DNA from: Halorientalis pallida
GTDB taxonomy: Archaea > Halobacteriota > Halobacteria > Halobacteriales > Haloarculaceae
Direction: 5' to 3'
DNA length: 64,000 nt
Assembly (NCBI RefSeq): GCF_004118325.1
Contig: NZ_RDFA01000001.1
Location: 634,742-698,741 of the forward strand
Shown here: positions 1 to 9,412 of the stretch, piece by piece
Layout of the letters: each line of letters starts with the position of its first letter
Numbering within the stretch: position 1 is the first letter of the stretch
Notes under the pieces: generated by a model
Seen by the model: only the letters and a program-made list of their open reading frames with translations
Database searches by the model: none
Told to the model about the DNA's origin: nothing
Position numbers and translations under genes: made by a program

Positions 1-2438
1 TCGCTCGCGACGCCGACGAAGGCCCCGTTGCCGCCGTCGCGGAAGCCACTTACTGTGATGCCCTCGATCGGGTCGCCGTTCTCGTCGGTCACCCGACCGG
101 AGAACGTGACTGGGTCGGGTTCCGAGTCCGAACTGCTGCCGCCGCTCGGCCCACCACCGGACCCACCGGAGGACGCCTCGGTCAGCGCCGTCCCGAGGAG
201 TGTCGTCCGGACGCCGCGGGTCAGCGTGACCGTCGTCGCCCCGTCGCGGTCGGCGTCGTCGTGCCACGCTGTCTCGTAGTCGCCGGACGGGTCGCCGAAG
301 CGGACCTGTACCGCGACCGTGTCGTCGGCCGCGGCCGACGGTTCGACGGCCACGTCGAAGTCACCGCTCGAATCGGTCGTGGCGGTGCCGTACTGGGCAA
401 ACTGACCGTTGCCGTCGTCACGAAAGACGCTCACCTCGATCCCCGAGAGCGCGTTCCCGTCGGCGTCCCTGACCGTACCGCCGACGTAGCCGTAGCGCTG
501 TTCGAGCACGCCGTCGGCCGTCTCCGTCCCCCCGCTGGCGACTGAGAGACGCGTCGCCGAACCTCGGGCCGTCGTGTTCTCGTACCACTCGGTCCGGTAG
601 TCGCTGTTGGGGTCGCTGAACTGTATCTCGACCGTCGCCGACGACTCCCCGGCCGGTGGCAACACCTCGGCGCTGTAGTCGCCGATCGCGTCCGTCGTGA
701 CGGTATCGTACGCCGAGAACGTCCCGGCCCCGTCGTCGCGGTAGACGACCACCTCGACGCCCGAGAGCGCGTCGCCGGAAGCGTTCGTGACCGTGCCCCG
801 GACGACGGCCGGCGGCGTCTCGGCGAGCTGTGCGTCGAGGGTACTCTCGATCGCGCCAGCGCTGACGGTCACGGTCTTCGCCGTCGCCTTCGAGCCGGCG
901 TCGTCGTACCACTCGCTCTGGTAACTGGCCGACCCCGCCGCGAACTCGAGTTTCAGGTCCGCCGAACCGCCCGACGCGTCGAGACCGTCGACGCTGTAGG
1001 TACCGTCGGACTTGGTCGTCCCCGTCGCGGCCTGGACGAACGAGGAGCCGTCGTCCCGGTAGACGGTCACGTCGATCCCCGACAGCGGGTTCGCCGAGGT
1101 GTCCGTGAGCGTTCCCTGGACGCCTGCGGTCGTCGGCGCGCCGGGGTCGGACGTGAGCGGGGCCGTACAGTCGACGTTTCCGACACACTGCCCCGAGGCC
1201 GGGCCAGAGGATTGGCCCCACCAGTTCTCCGTGGCGTCGCCGGTAACGTCGGCGTTCGTCGCGTCGATACCAGCTTCGGTGTTCCCAGTGATCGCAGAGC
1301 CGTTGACGACCCACGCCCCCGTGGTATCCTGCGCGTAGATTCCCACCTGCGCGAGCGTCGTGGACGTGCCACCGTTATCTTCGATTGTCGAGTCCTCGAT
1401 GCGCCAGTTACCGGCTGTGCCGGACGTCACGACACCGACCTTGCTGTTGTTCCGGGCGGTGAGGTTCCGGACGCGGAAGTCGTCGGGTGCGTTCGGGGCG
1501 TACAGCCCGTAATCGAAGTTCCGGCTCACCTCGCTGTCGCGGACGTTCCAGTTGCCCGCCATCCCGCCGCCGTTCCCGATACCGAAGTCGCTGTTGTCCG
1601 AGGCCGTCGTGTTGTGGATGGTCCAGTCGCCACCGTTGCCTCCCGCGACGTCGATTCCGTTGAAACTGTTCGCCGACGCGTTGTGGTGGCCGATGATCCA
1701 CGCGCCGCTCGTTCCCGACGCATAGAGCCCGGTATTTCGGTTGTCGCTCGTGGTCGATTCCAGCAGTTCCCAACTACCGCTGGTCGAAGACACGCGGATG
1801 CCGTACCCGTCGTTCGCGGACGCGTTGCTTTCGAGGAGACGCCAGGCAACCGTCCCGCTGGCGAACCCCCCAATCTCGATACCATCGTCGCCGTTCGCGG
1901 TGGCCTCGACGTTTCGCAGCGTCCATCCAGTCCCCGTGGCCGCACCGATGTCGAGGCCGTCCTCGGCGTTGTCCGTGCTGACCAGATCCCGGATCGTCCA
2001 GCCGCCGGTGATGCCCGTCTCGCCGTCGTCGTCGTAGCTCTCGCCGGCCGAGGCCCCGACGGTGACGCCATCGGTATACCCCGTCAGTGTGAATCCATCG
2101 ATGGTGAGCCCCGCCGTGAGACTCGGGTCGACGGTGAGACCGACCGCATCCCCAGTAATCTTGGTCCCATCCAGCGTCGCCCCGTTCGGCGCGACTAGCG
2201 TGATGTCCGTGTCGACGGTGACCTGTTCCGTGTAGGTCCCCGGCCGGACTTCGACGGTGTCGCCGGCGGTCGCCGCGTCGACGCCGGCCTGGATCGTCCG
2301 GTGATCCCCGGTCCCGTCGGCGGCGACTACGATGGTCGTGTTGCCCGCTGCGCTGGCGACCCCAGCCACCACAACGAACGGGGCGAACCCCGAGACGACC
2401 ACCAGCACGACCGCGACGAGCGCGCCTACCTCACGCAT
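1..2438 (-). CDS. Secreted right-handed beta-helix protein with repeated Ig-like domains (3' end beyond window)
   Basis: About 812 codons are visible and the C-terminus lies beyond base 1. The ATG at 2438 opens a Sec-type signal peptide with a long Val/Leu core, ending near residue 31 at GVASA. Residues about 35-410 are Asn/Gly-rich repeats of the NosD/pectate-lyase beta-helix kind (GWTI..., NTTASDN). From about residue 436 on, four related beta-sandwich units begin near residues 436, 545, 650 and 780; each has a core like SGIDVTVYRDDG, the style of carboxypeptidase-regulatory-like or Cna-B domains. A Gly/Ser linker precedes the fourth. The protein is probably cell-surface or S-layer associated. 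Enzymatic activity cannot be told from sequence. Confidence 0.85.
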   Translation of the reverse strand, partial: MREVGALVAVVLVVVSGFAPFVVVAGVASAAGNTTIVVAADGTGDHRTIQAGVDAATAGDTVEVRPGTYTEQVTVDTDITLVAPNGATLDGTKITGDAVGLTVDPSLTAGLTIDGFTLTGYTDGVTVGASAGESYDDDGETGITGGWTIRDLVSTDNAEDGLDIGAATGTGWTLRNVEATANGDDGIEIGGFASGTVAWRLLESNASANDGYGIRVSSTSGSWELLESTTSDNRNTGLYASGTSGAWIIGHHNASANSFNGIDVAGGNGGDWTIHNTTASDNSDFGIGNGGGMAGNWNVRDSEVSRNFDYGLYAPNAPDDFRVRNLTARNNSKVGVVTSGTAGNWRIEDSTIEDNGGTSTTLAQVGIYAQDTTGAWVVNGSAITGNTEAGIDATNADVTGDATENWWGQSSGPASGQCVGNVDCTAPLTSDPGAPTTAGVQGTLTDTSANPLSGIDVTVYRDDGSSFVQAATGTTKSDGTYSVDGLDASGGSADLKLEFAAGSASYQSEWYDDAGSKATAKTVTVSAGAIESTLDAQLAETPPAVVRGTVTNASGDALSGVEVVVYRDDGAGTFSAYDTVTTDAIGDYSAEVLPPAGESSATVEIQFSDPNSDYRTEWYENTTARGSATRLSVASGGTETADGVLEQRYGYVGGTVRDADGNALSGIEVSVFRDDGNGQFAQYGTATTDSSGDFDVAVEPSAAADDTVAVQVRFGDPSGDYETAWHDDADRDGATTVTLTRGVRTTLLGTALTEASSGGSGGGPSGGSSSDSEPDPVTFSGRVTDENGDPIEGITVSGFRDGGNGAFVGVAS

Positions 2439-3051
2439 CCAGTCGCTCCGAGGTTGGAGACGCTCGCCGAGACCGGCGTCCGTTCGACCGCACTGCTACC
2501 CCGCCTGCCCCACGGCGAAAGCAGGTCCACTGCCTACACCCTTGCCCGTGCATGTTGCTACTGACAAGCACAACCATATCAATATTTCTATCAAACATTG
2601 AGTGCCACTCTAGTGCTTACGAATGACTCTAAGGCATTTTCGCGCAAACGATACTCACTTTTCCTATACTATCGACTCGGCTCACTGGGTCTCCAATATC
2701 CCGATGCCTGGGAATGCTCACGCGTCAGAGCAGGGGGATGCCGACGCGTTTCTCTCAGCAGCGGGGGAAGACGCTCGCAGTGATAGCCGTGCCCTCGACG
2801 CCACTCCCGCCGGGCACCGCATCGAACAGACCGCAGTGGTCGTCGAATCGCACCGTGTGTGAACTCCGCGTCGTCTTACACGCCGGATCGATACAGACTC
2901 TACAGCTACCGCCGTGATTCCCCGTCAGACGACGGCTGGCGAGCGACCGATTCGCCCCCTGTGTTCGGCAGAATCCTCGACACCGATCACCGCTCGATCA
3001 GTTGCTCGGGGCCAACGTAACCACTACCACCCGGGGACGAGAAGGGGGGCC
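2439..3051. other. Intergenic region between divergent genes, no convincing gene
   Basis: These 613 bases separate the beta-helix protein (minus) from the Nif3-like gene (plus). Around 2565-2600 the DNA becomes AT-rich and could hold the promoter of the beta-helix gene. Open frames at 2598-2783 and 2623-2862 overlap each other in different frames, lack acidic haloarchaeal composition and show no domain, so I do not call them. Confidence 0.5.
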
Positions 3052-3819
3052 ATGAACTGTTCCGAGTTCTGCGCGCGACTGGACGAGGAGTTGCGGACCG
3101 ACGCGTACGCCGACCTCGACGCCAGCCCGAACGGGTTGCAGGTGGGGCCCGACGAGGGGGAGATCGACCACGTCGCCGTCGCCGTCGACGCCGCGGCGGC
3201 GACCGCCCAGGCGGCCGTCGAGGCGGGCGCTGACATCCTCGTGACCCACCACGGCTACGTCTTCGGAAGCGTCGAACGGGTGACGGGGCGACTCCACGAC
3301 CGTCTCGAACCCCACTACGAACACGACCTGCCGCTGTACGTCTCCCACCTCCCGCTGGACGGCCACCAGGAACTGGGCAACGCCGCCGGCGTCGCGGATC
3401 TCCTCGACCTCGAGGACCGCGAACCGTTCGGTGAGATGGGGCCGGAGTACGTCGGGCAGCGCGGGACCGCGGCCGACCCGTTCACCACCGAGGAACTGCG
3501 CGACCTGCTCGCCGCCGAACTCGATCACGGCGGGCAGGGCGTCCAGGTGCTGGACTTCGGCCCCGACGAGATCGAGGACGTGGCCATCGTCACCGGCAGC
3601 GGCGTCGACTGGCTCGACGAGGCGGTCGAGGCAGGCGCGGACGCCCTCGTCACCGGCGAGGGCAAACAGCAGGTCTACCACGACGCCCGCGAGGCCGGAG
3701 TCACCGTCGTGCTGGGGGGCCACTACGGCACGGAGACCTTCGGCGTCCGAAATCTGTCGGATCTGTCCGAGTCGTGGGGGCTGGAGACGACGTTCGTCGA
3801 CCACCCGACCGGGCTGTGA
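3052..3819 (+). CDS. Nif3-like dinuclear metal centre protein (NIF3/DUF34 family)
   Basis: The 255-residue protein has the Nif3/YqfO (GTP cyclohydrolase I type 2-like) layout. An N-terminal metal motif VTHHGYVFG lies near residues 64-72. A C-terminal metal motif, GGHYGTETFGV, follows near residue 225, with GEGKQQVYHDA just before it. Family members form hexameric toroids binding two metal ions; their cellular role is unsettled. The frame is open further upstream, but the ATG at 3052 gives the family-typical start (MNCSEFCARLDEEL). It stands alone, with a small gene following at 3954. The family call is secure; the substrate is not known. Confidence 0.9.
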   Translation: MNCSEFCARLDEELRTDAYADLDASPNGLQVGPDEGEIDHVAVAVDAAAATAQAAVEAGADILVTHHGYVFGSVERVTGRLHDRLEPHYEHDLPLYVSHLPLDGHQELGNAAGVADLLDLEDREPFGEMGPEYVGQRGTAADPFTTEELRDLLAAELDHGGQGVQVLDFGPDEIEDVAIVTGSGVDWLDEAVEAGADALVTGEGKQQVYHDAREAGVTVVLGGHYGTETFGVRNLSDLSESWGLETTFVDHPTGL

Positions 3820-3953
3820 GCAGAGTTAGCGGGTGGGCGTGCCGGCGCTCTGAGTCCGGTGACGGGCGGAGATCGAATGCACCGCAGATCCGTCCACCGT
3901 TACATCGCGACCGAGTAGGAAGGTTGAGGGTGACGACAGGAGAGTAAACACCC

Positions 3954-4241
3954 GTGAGTCCTACCGTCCACGAGATTCGGAACGCGATTCGAGCGACGAC
4001 GGGTCGCTTCGAACGCGAGGTCGATGCGTCGTTCACGAAGGAGGAACTGCAGGCGATCGGTGAGACGCTCGGGATCGATGTCGAGGAGACCGAGCGACCG
4101 TCGACGGCGCGGATGCGCCGACGAATCCGATCGGAGGTCGGGGTCGCAGAGTCGCCGGAGACCGCGGACGACACCACGTTTCTGAAGGCCGACCTGCAGG
4201 CGATTGCCGACGAGGTCGGGGCGTCGGTCGACTGCCAGTGA
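3954..4241 (+). CDS. Small hypothetical protein with two Rho-N/SAP-like helical motifs
   Basis: This 95-residue protein starts with GTG; a purine-rich stretch (aggagag) lies about a dozen bases upstream. Two internally similar segments, FTKEELQAIGETLGIDV near residue 27 and FLKADLQAIADEVGASV near residue 76, have the T-x-x-(E/D)-L-x-x-I-x-x-x-(L/V)-G pattern seen in Rho N-terminal and SAP helix-extended-helix motifs that bind nucleic acids. I do not recognise a named family, and a nucleic-acid role is inferred only from that pattern. It lies 61 bases upstream of the YchF-type gene on the same strand and may be cotranscribed. Confidence 0.65.
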   Translation: MSPTVHEIRNAIRATTGRFEREVDASFTKEELQAIGETLGIDVEETERPSTARMRRRIRSEVGVAESPETADDTTFLKADLQAIADEVGASVDCQ

Positions 4242-4302
4242 TTCTCACGCACAACATATCACATTCAAAACCATTTAGCGGTCTTCCGCGATAGGGAGAG
4301 TA

Positions 4303-5490
4303 ATGAGTTACCGGATCGGTCTCGTCGGCAAGCCCTCCGTGGGGAAGTCGACGTTCTTCAACGCGGCGACGATGAACGACGTGCCCGAGGGGGCCTACCC
4401 CTTCACGACCATCGACCCGAGCGTGGGCGAGGCCTACGTCCGGGTCGAGTGTGCGGCCCCGGAGTTCGGCCACGAGTGCACCCCCAACCACGGCTACTGT
4501 CGCGAGGGGACCCGCTACGTCCCGGTGAAGCTGGTCGACGTTGCGGGCCTCGTCCCGGGCGCCCACGAGGGACGCGGGCTGGGCAACCAGTTCCTGACGG
4601 ACCTGAACGAGGCCGACGTGCTGGTCCACGTCGTCGACTTCTCCGGCGAGACCGACATCGAGGGCGAACCGACCGAGGACCACGACCCCCGGGAGGACAT
4701 CGACTTCCTGGAGAACGAACTCGACATGTGGTATCTCGACGTGCTGGAGAAGGGCATCGAGCGCTACCGCTCGGGCTACCACGGCGAGGACGGCGACATC
4801 GAGGTCGAACTGGCCGAACAGATGAGCGCGTTCCGCACCAACGAGGACGAGATCAAACAGATCATCCTCGCGCTGGAGCTCGAACTCGACCCCGACGCGT
4901 GGGACGAGGGCGACAGGGAGGAACTGGCCCGGGAGATCCGCAAGCGGACCAAGCCGATGGTGATCGCGGCGAACAAGATGGACACGCCGGCCGCACAGGA
5001 CAACTACGAGGCGATCACGAACGATCCCGACTACGACCACCTGACCGTGGTTCCGGTGTCTGCCCACGCCGAGAAGGCGCTGAAGACCGCCGACGAGGGC
5101 GGTGCCGTGGAGTACCGGCCGGGCGCGACGGACTTCGAGATCGTCGGCGACGTGAGCGACGAGCAGGCCGCCGGCCTCGAACAGATCCGGAGCTTCGTCG
5201 ACGAGTTCGAGGGGGCCGGCGTCCAGACGGCGCTGGAGACGGCGCTGTTCGAGGAGTTCGGCGCGAAAGCCATCTTCCCCGGCAACGGCAGTCCCCGCGA
5301 CAACGGGGAGTTCCTGCAGGACTGTTTCGTCCTCCCCGAAGACGCGACCGCCGAGGAGTTCGCGTACTTCCTGCACTCCGACATCGGCGAGGGGTTCCTC
5401 CACGGCGTCGACGCCCGCTCGGGGCGGCAGGTCGGGGCCGACACGGACCTGGATCACCGGGACGTGCTCGAAGTCGTCACGACGAACTGA
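4303..5490 (+). CDS. ychF: YchF/OBG-family P-loop GTPase
   Basis: The 395-residue protein has a P-loop GKPSVGKST at residues 8-16, the switch I segment YPFTTIDPS near 27-35, a G3 motif DVAGL and the G4 motif NKMD near residue 225. The C-terminal ~85 residues fit a TGS domain ([19 protein letters not shown]). This matches the archaeal branch of the YchF/OBG family, which binds ribosomes. Bacterial and human YchF prefer ATP because G4 is altered; here the canonical NKMD suggests GTP. The start ATG follows the purine-rich run gatagggagagta. Length fits the family (~390). Confidence 0.92.
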   Translation: MSYRIGLVGKPSVGKSTFFNAATMNDVPEGAYPFTTIDPSVGEAYVRVECAAPEFGHECTPNHGYCREGTRYVPVKLVDVAGLVPGAHEGRGLGNQFLTDLNEADVLVHVVDFSGETDIEGEPTEDHDPREDIDFLENELDMWYLDVLEKGIERYRSGYHGEDGDIEVELAEQMSAFRTNEDEIKQIILALELELDPDAWDEGDREELAREIRKRTKPMVIAANKMDTPAAQDNYEAITNDPDYDHLTVVPVSAHAEKALKTADEGGAVEYRPGATDFEIVGDVSDEQAAGLEQIRSFVDEFEGAGVQTALETALFEEFGAKAIFPGNGSPRDNGEFLQDCFVLPEDATAEEFAYFLHSDIGEGFLHGVDARSGRQVGADTDLDHRDVLEVVTTN

Positions 5491-5497
5491 GACGCCC

Positions 5498-6007
5498 TCA
5501 GAGCACGAGCCACGCCAGCAAGCCGACGATCAGCAGTTTCTTGAGGAGGATCACACCGACGATCAGCTGTCGGGTCGAGGCGGTCCGGGTCGCCCGAATC
5601 GCGCGTCGGGGAAGGTTCGGCGCACGGGCGAGTTCGCGGGCCAGGAGTTGCAGTTCGGTCCGGAACGTCTCGGCGGCCGACCCCTGGCCCTCGACTTGCG
5701 CGCGGTGAGCGCTGGGCACCCACTCGCCGCCGGTGTAGGTGAGTTCGACGGTCTCACCGTCGAGGAAGGCGACCTGCTCGAAGTCGAAGCCGGCGGTCTC
5801 GGTCAGCCGTTCGAGTTTCAGCACGTCCCGGTCGTCGTCGAGGTCGTAGGACAGTCGGACGGGGTCTGGGGACCACTCGAACGTGGCCGTCAGGACCACG
5901 CGCTCGCGGCCGACGGCCACGTCGGTCACCGTCGCCAGTTCCGCGTTCCCCCGACGTTCGCGCTTCTTCGCGGCGAGATGTTCGTACTCGGTGACGGTCT
6001 CGGCCAT
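5498..6007 (-). CDS. Hypothetical protein with C-terminal membrane anchor
   Basis: This 169-residue protein is convergent with the YchF gene, 7 bases from its stop. The N-terminal ~100 residues look like a soluble alpha/beta domain with a Lys/Arg-rich patch (AAKKRERRG). The last ~25 residues are a hydrophobic helix (VILLKKLLIVGLLAWLVL), so it is probably tail-anchored with the main domain in the cytoplasm. The composition is typical of haloarchaeal proteins. I do not recognise a family or function. Confidence 0.75.
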   Translation of the reverse strand: MAETVTEYEHLAAKKRERRGNAELATVTDVAVGRERVVLTATFEWSPDPVRLSYDLDDDRDVLKLERLTETAGFDFEQVAFLDGETVELTYTGGEWVPSAHRAQVEGQGSAAETFRTELQLLARELARAPNLPRRAIRATRTASTRQLIVGVILLKKLLIVGLLAWLVL

Positions 6008-6073
6008 ACACTCACTCGGGCGGGGCAGAATATAAGTTTACTTTTTGTCACTTGCTCTGATATAAAAGGCGAC

Positions 6074-7042
6074 TCACCCGTTCCAGAGCGCCGGGGCGCG
6101 CTCGCGGCCGTGGGCCATGAGGCGGTCGATGAAGCCGGGGTCGCGGTCGAGTTTCGAGTGGCTGTCGAGGTCGTCGGCGAGGGCGGGTGCGATGTCGACC
6201 TCCCGGAGGGCGATCCGTTTGTAGCGGTCGTCGGTGATGACGCCGTCTTCGATCATGCGGTTGATGGACTCGATGGTGTGTTTCTCCTGGTCGAGCGAGA
6301 GGTTGCCCGCGAGTTCGTTGCGGCGATCGGTGATCTCGCTCGTGCTGGTCGGCACTTCCTCCCGAGTTCGGGGGTTGATGCGGACGATCCAGATCTCGTC
6401 GGGTTTCTCGTCGGCGGGCGCGTCGCTGACGAACTGACGGATGGGCGGGTTCTGCGAGAACAGGCCGTCCCAGTAGTACTCGCCGGCGATCTCGGCGGCC
6501 TCGAAGACGTTGGGGATCGCCCCCGAAGCGACCGCGGCCTCGACGCCGGCCTCGCCGTTCTCGAAGAGTTCGAAGGTGCCGTTGCGCACGTCGACGGCGC
6601 TGACGTACAGCGACGGTTCGCCACCGGCGGCCACGGCCGCGTCTAGATCGGTGTGTTCGGCGATGGCGTCGCGCAACACGTCCCGGCCGACCTCCGAGAT
6701 CGGATTGAAGTACGGGCTGATCGAGAACTGGCCGAGTTCGTCGGTGAGTCGCGCACTCGTCAGCAGTCCGTCGTTGGCGGCCCGGCCCCACGGGGTACGG
6801 GCGGCGATGTCCGACCAGAACCCGTCGAGGTTCGCGACCGCACGGCCGGGGTCGTCCCGCCGGAGGCCGGCCCAGGCGATCGTCGCACACGCCGCGCCGC
6901 CGGAGGCACCGCTCAGCGCCGTGATCTCGTACTCGCCGGGAGCGTCCTCGATGACACGCTGGAGCACACCACCAGTGAACGCCGTGTGACTCCCGCCGCC
7001 CTGACACGCGATGGCCACCCGCGTCGTCCCACTCGATGACAT
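6074..7042 (-). CDS. Patatin-like phospholipase
   Basis: The 322-residue protein has all three patatin signatures. An oxyanion-hole loop QGGGSHTAFTGG lies at residues 14-25, the nucleophile elbow G-A-S-G-G has Ser47, and the Asp of the dyad sits in WDGLFSQNPP near residue 190. Patatins are lipid acyl hydrolases with a Ser-Asp dyad. The ATG at 7042 places the glycine-rich loop at the usual distance from the N-terminus. The frame stays open upstream but overlaps the divergent deoxyhypusine synthase. No signal peptide is visible, so the enzyme is likely cytoplasmic. Its substrate among ether-lipid-containing archaea is unclear. Confidence 0.9.
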   Translation of the reverse strand: MSSSGTTRVAIACQGGGSHTAFTGGVLQRVIEDAPGEYEITALSGASGGAACATIAWAGLRRDDPGRAVANLDGFWSDIAARTPWGRAANDGLLTSARLTDELGQFSISPYFNPISEVGRDVLRDAIAEHTDLDAAVAAGGEPSLYVSAVDVRNGTFELFENGEAGVEAAVASGAIPNVFEAAEIAGEYYWDGLFSQNPPIRQFVSDAPADEKPDEIWIVRINPRTREEVPTSTSEITDRRNELAGNLSLDQEKHTIESINRMIEDGVITDDRYKRIALREVDIAPALADDLDSHSKLDRDPGFIDRLMAHGRERAPALWNG

Positions 7043-7159
7043 GCCTCCCGATACACCTTCACTCTGGGTAGCTATTGGGACGTGAAAGGAATCCGGAGAG
7101 GACAGGAGCCCCGCAGACAATCGCGGAGTTGAAGCGCCTCCGGCGGTCACAGAGGGGCA

Positions 7160-8194
7160 ATGAGCGACGACGGGACCGGAGACGACGAACCGGACCACGA
7201 ACAGCCGCCACGCGAGGCCTTCGAACACGACCCGATCGGCCACGCCGAGGCGCGGGCGGGCATGACGGTGGGCGAACTCGCCGCCGAGTACGGCGAGGCG
7301 GGCGTCGGCGCGGCCGACATGCACGAGGCCGTCGACATCTACGCCGACATGCTCGACGACGACGTACTCGTCGTGATGGGGCTGGCTGGCGCGATGGTGC
7401 CAAGCGGGATGCGCCGGATCGTCTCGGACCTGATCCGGGACGGCCACGTCGACGCGCTGGTGACCACCGGTGCGAACCTGACCCACGACACCATCGAAGG
7501 GATCGGCGGCAAACACCACCACGGGCCGGTCCCCCACGAGGAGCGCGAGCGCGAACACGACGAGCAGTTGCGCGAGGAGGGCGTCGACCGCATCTACAAC
7601 GTCTACCTCCCGCAGGAACACTTCGCGCTGTTCGAGTCACACCTCCGGGAGGAGGTGTTCCCGCCGCTGGCCGAGGAGGGGACCGTGAGCATCCAGCGCC
7701 TGACCGAGAAACTGGGCGAGGCCAACGCGGCAGTCAACGAGCGCGAGGGGGTCGACGAGGACCCCGGCATCGCCGCGGCCGCTTACGAGTCCGACGTGCC
7801 CATCTACTGCCCGGCGGTGCAGGACTCGGTGCTGGGCCTGCAGGCCTGGATGTACAACCAGACCTCCGACTTCTCGCTCGACGCGCTGGCGGACATGGAC
7901 ACGCTCACCGACCAGGCCTTCGACGCCGACCGGACCGGGGCCCTGGTCGTCGGCGGCGGCGTCCCGAAGAACTACGTCCTCCAGACGATGCTGGTCGCAC
8001 CCGAAGCCTACGACCTGGCGGTCCAGCTGACGATGGACCCGCCCCAGACCGGCGGCCTCTCCGGCGCGACCCTCGAGGAGGCCCGGTCGTGGGGGAAACT
8101 CGAAACGGCCGCCCGCAACGTCTCCGTCTACGCCGACGCGACCATCACGCTCCCGCTGTTGGTGGCCGCGGCCCGCGAACGGATCGCCGACTGA
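7160..8194 (+). CDS. dys: Deoxyhypusine synthase
   Basis: The 344-residue enzyme transfers the aminobutyl group of spermidine (or its archaeal equivalent) to a lysine of translation factor aIF5A, an NAD-dependent step of hypusine formation. The catalytic lysine is Lys270 in GGGVPKNYVLQT. Other family features are TTGANLTHD near residue 107 and PIYCPAVQDS near 213. The N-terminus is acidic, with a short haloarchaeal extension. It is divergent from the patatin gene. A T-rich stretch at 8277-8290 follows the stop and may terminate it. Confidence 0.93.
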   Translation: MSDDGTGDDEPDHEQPPREAFEHDPIGHAEARAGMTVGELAAEYGEAGVGAADMHEAVDIYADMLDDDVLVVMGLAGAMVPSGMRRIVSDLIRDGHVDALVTTGANLTHDTIEGIGGKHHHGPVPHEEREREHDEQLREEGVDRIYNVYLPQEHFALFESHLREEVFPPLAEEGTVSIQRLTEKLGEANAAVNEREGVDEDPGIAAAAYESDVPIYCPAVQDSVLGLQAWMYNQTSDFSLDALADMDTLTDQAFDADRTGALVVGGGVPKNYVLQTMLVAPEAYDLAVQLTMDPPQTGGLSGATLEEARSWGKLETAARNVSVYADATITLPLLVAAARERIAD

Positions 8195-8270
8195 CCGGAC
8201 ACGGTCTGGTTGCCCCTTCCCACCGCTCGGATACCGGCTGTGGAACCTGTACATCTGAACGTATCCCCGC

Positions 8271-8295
8271 CGTTCAGTTTTGTTTTTGTATTGAT
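8271..8295 (+). terminator. T-rich terminator after deoxyhypusine synthase
   Basis: The sequence gttcagttttgtttttgt has two T tracts about 80 bases past the stop codon at 8194. Archaeal transcription commonly ends in oligo-T tracts without a strong hairpin. The call rests on that pattern and on position only. Confidence 0.45.
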
Positions 8296-8401
8296 CACGC
8301 GAAAAAATTAATGACTATGGTAGCATATGTAACGCGCATTGCCGTACAGCCGGCTACAGTGGCAGCATCGACGGACAGGTACCCGCGGTATCACCTTCAC
8401 C

Positions 8402-9412
8402 ATGGTCAACGTTCTGTACACCTTCGACCGGCAATTCATGTGGAAAACGTTCGCCGCCATCGATGCACACCTGACCGACGACTCCGCGGTGCTGTGGCTG
8501 GGTGCCGACGACCCGGGTGACGTGTTCGATGGCGGACGACCGGTAGCGGCCCCCACGTCCATCGACTCGGCGGCCGCTCTCGACGCCGTCGTCGACGATG
8601 TCGATCCCGACGTCGTCGTCAAGAACCACCGCTTCGAGTCGACCGTCCTCGACGACGACCCGACCTACCACGACCGCTACCCCGTCGTCCACGTCCGCCA
8701 CGGCGCGTCGCTCGGACGCGGCGAGACCGCGAACACCACCCGCGACCTCGCAGACACCCTGGCCGTCGCGCTAGCCCCCGGGGACCGATGGGCCGAGCGC
8801 TACCGGGAGGCGTTCCCCGAGTCGGTCCGGGTCGCCACGGTCGGGATTCCGGAAGCGGACGCGCTCGTCGGCACCGATCCACCACGCGAACGACGCGTGC
8901 TGTACGCTCCGACCAACCACAATTACGGTGGCGGAAGTTACCTGGAGACCGCCGAGGACGTGGTTGAGACCTTCGCCGACACCGACTTGCAGTTGCGGTT
9001 TCGCCCCCACCCGATGGATCGGATCGAAGAGCCGGGCAGGTCGGTGACCGAACGCTGTCGCGGCCGGATCGCCGAGCTGGCGAACGTCACGTTCGACGAC
9101 GCGAGTACACCCCGCGAGAGCCTGCTGTGGGCAGACCTCCTGCTCTCTGACTGTTCGGGTGCCATCACCGAGTGGCTCCACACGGGTCGGCCGCTCGTCC
9201 AGTTGACCGCCACGGCCGCCGACCACGAGCTGCCGGTCGTCGGCGTCCAGACCGACGACCTCTCGCTGTCGACGGTCGAGCGTGTGTACGAGGACGGGTA
9301 TCCACCAGAGGTCGCGCGCGTGGTCGCGGAGACGGTCGCCGGCCTCGGGATTCCGATGGACGGCCGTGCCAGCGAGCGGGCCGCTCGGGAGGTGACCGCA
9401 TGCACGCAGTGA
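8402..9412 (+). CDS. CDP-glycerol:glycerophosphate glycerophosphotransferase family protein (TagB/TagF-like)
   Basis: The 336-residue protein has the ordered motifs of the teichoic-acid glycerophosphotransferase family: RHG near residue 99, a GIP..DAL segment near 144, LYAPTNHNYGGG near 167, RPHP near 201 and the C-terminal SDCSGAITEW near 249, equivalent to the bacterial DYSS loop. Bacterial members transfer glycerol- or ribitol-phosphate from a CDP donor to a growing polymer. No signal or membrane segment is seen; family members act at the inner membrane face. ATG 8402 (MVNVLYTFDRQF) is preferred over in-frame TTG 8339. The next gene, a cytidylyltransferase-like enzyme, overlaps it by 13 bases. 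Confidence 0.85.
   Translation: MVNVLYTFDRQFMWKTFAAIDAHLTDDSAVLWLGADDPGDVFDGGRPVAAPTSIDSAAALDAVVDDVDPDVVVKNHRFESTVLDDDPTYHDRYPVVHVRHGASLGRGETANTTRDLADTLAVALAPGDRWAERYREAFPESVRVATVGIPEADALVGTDPPRERRVLYAPTNHNYGGGSYLETAEDVVETFADTDLQLRFRPHPMDRIEEPGRSVTERCRGRIAELANVTFDDASTPRESLLWADLLLSDCSGAITEWLHTGRPLVQLTATAADHELPVVGVQTDDLSLSTVERVYEDGYPPEVARVVAETVAGLGIPMDGRASERAAREVTACTQ

Noticed and set aside
2598..2862. Short plus-strand frames between the beta-helix and Nif3-like genes
   Set aside because: They overlap in different frames and lack haloarchaeal composition or motifs.
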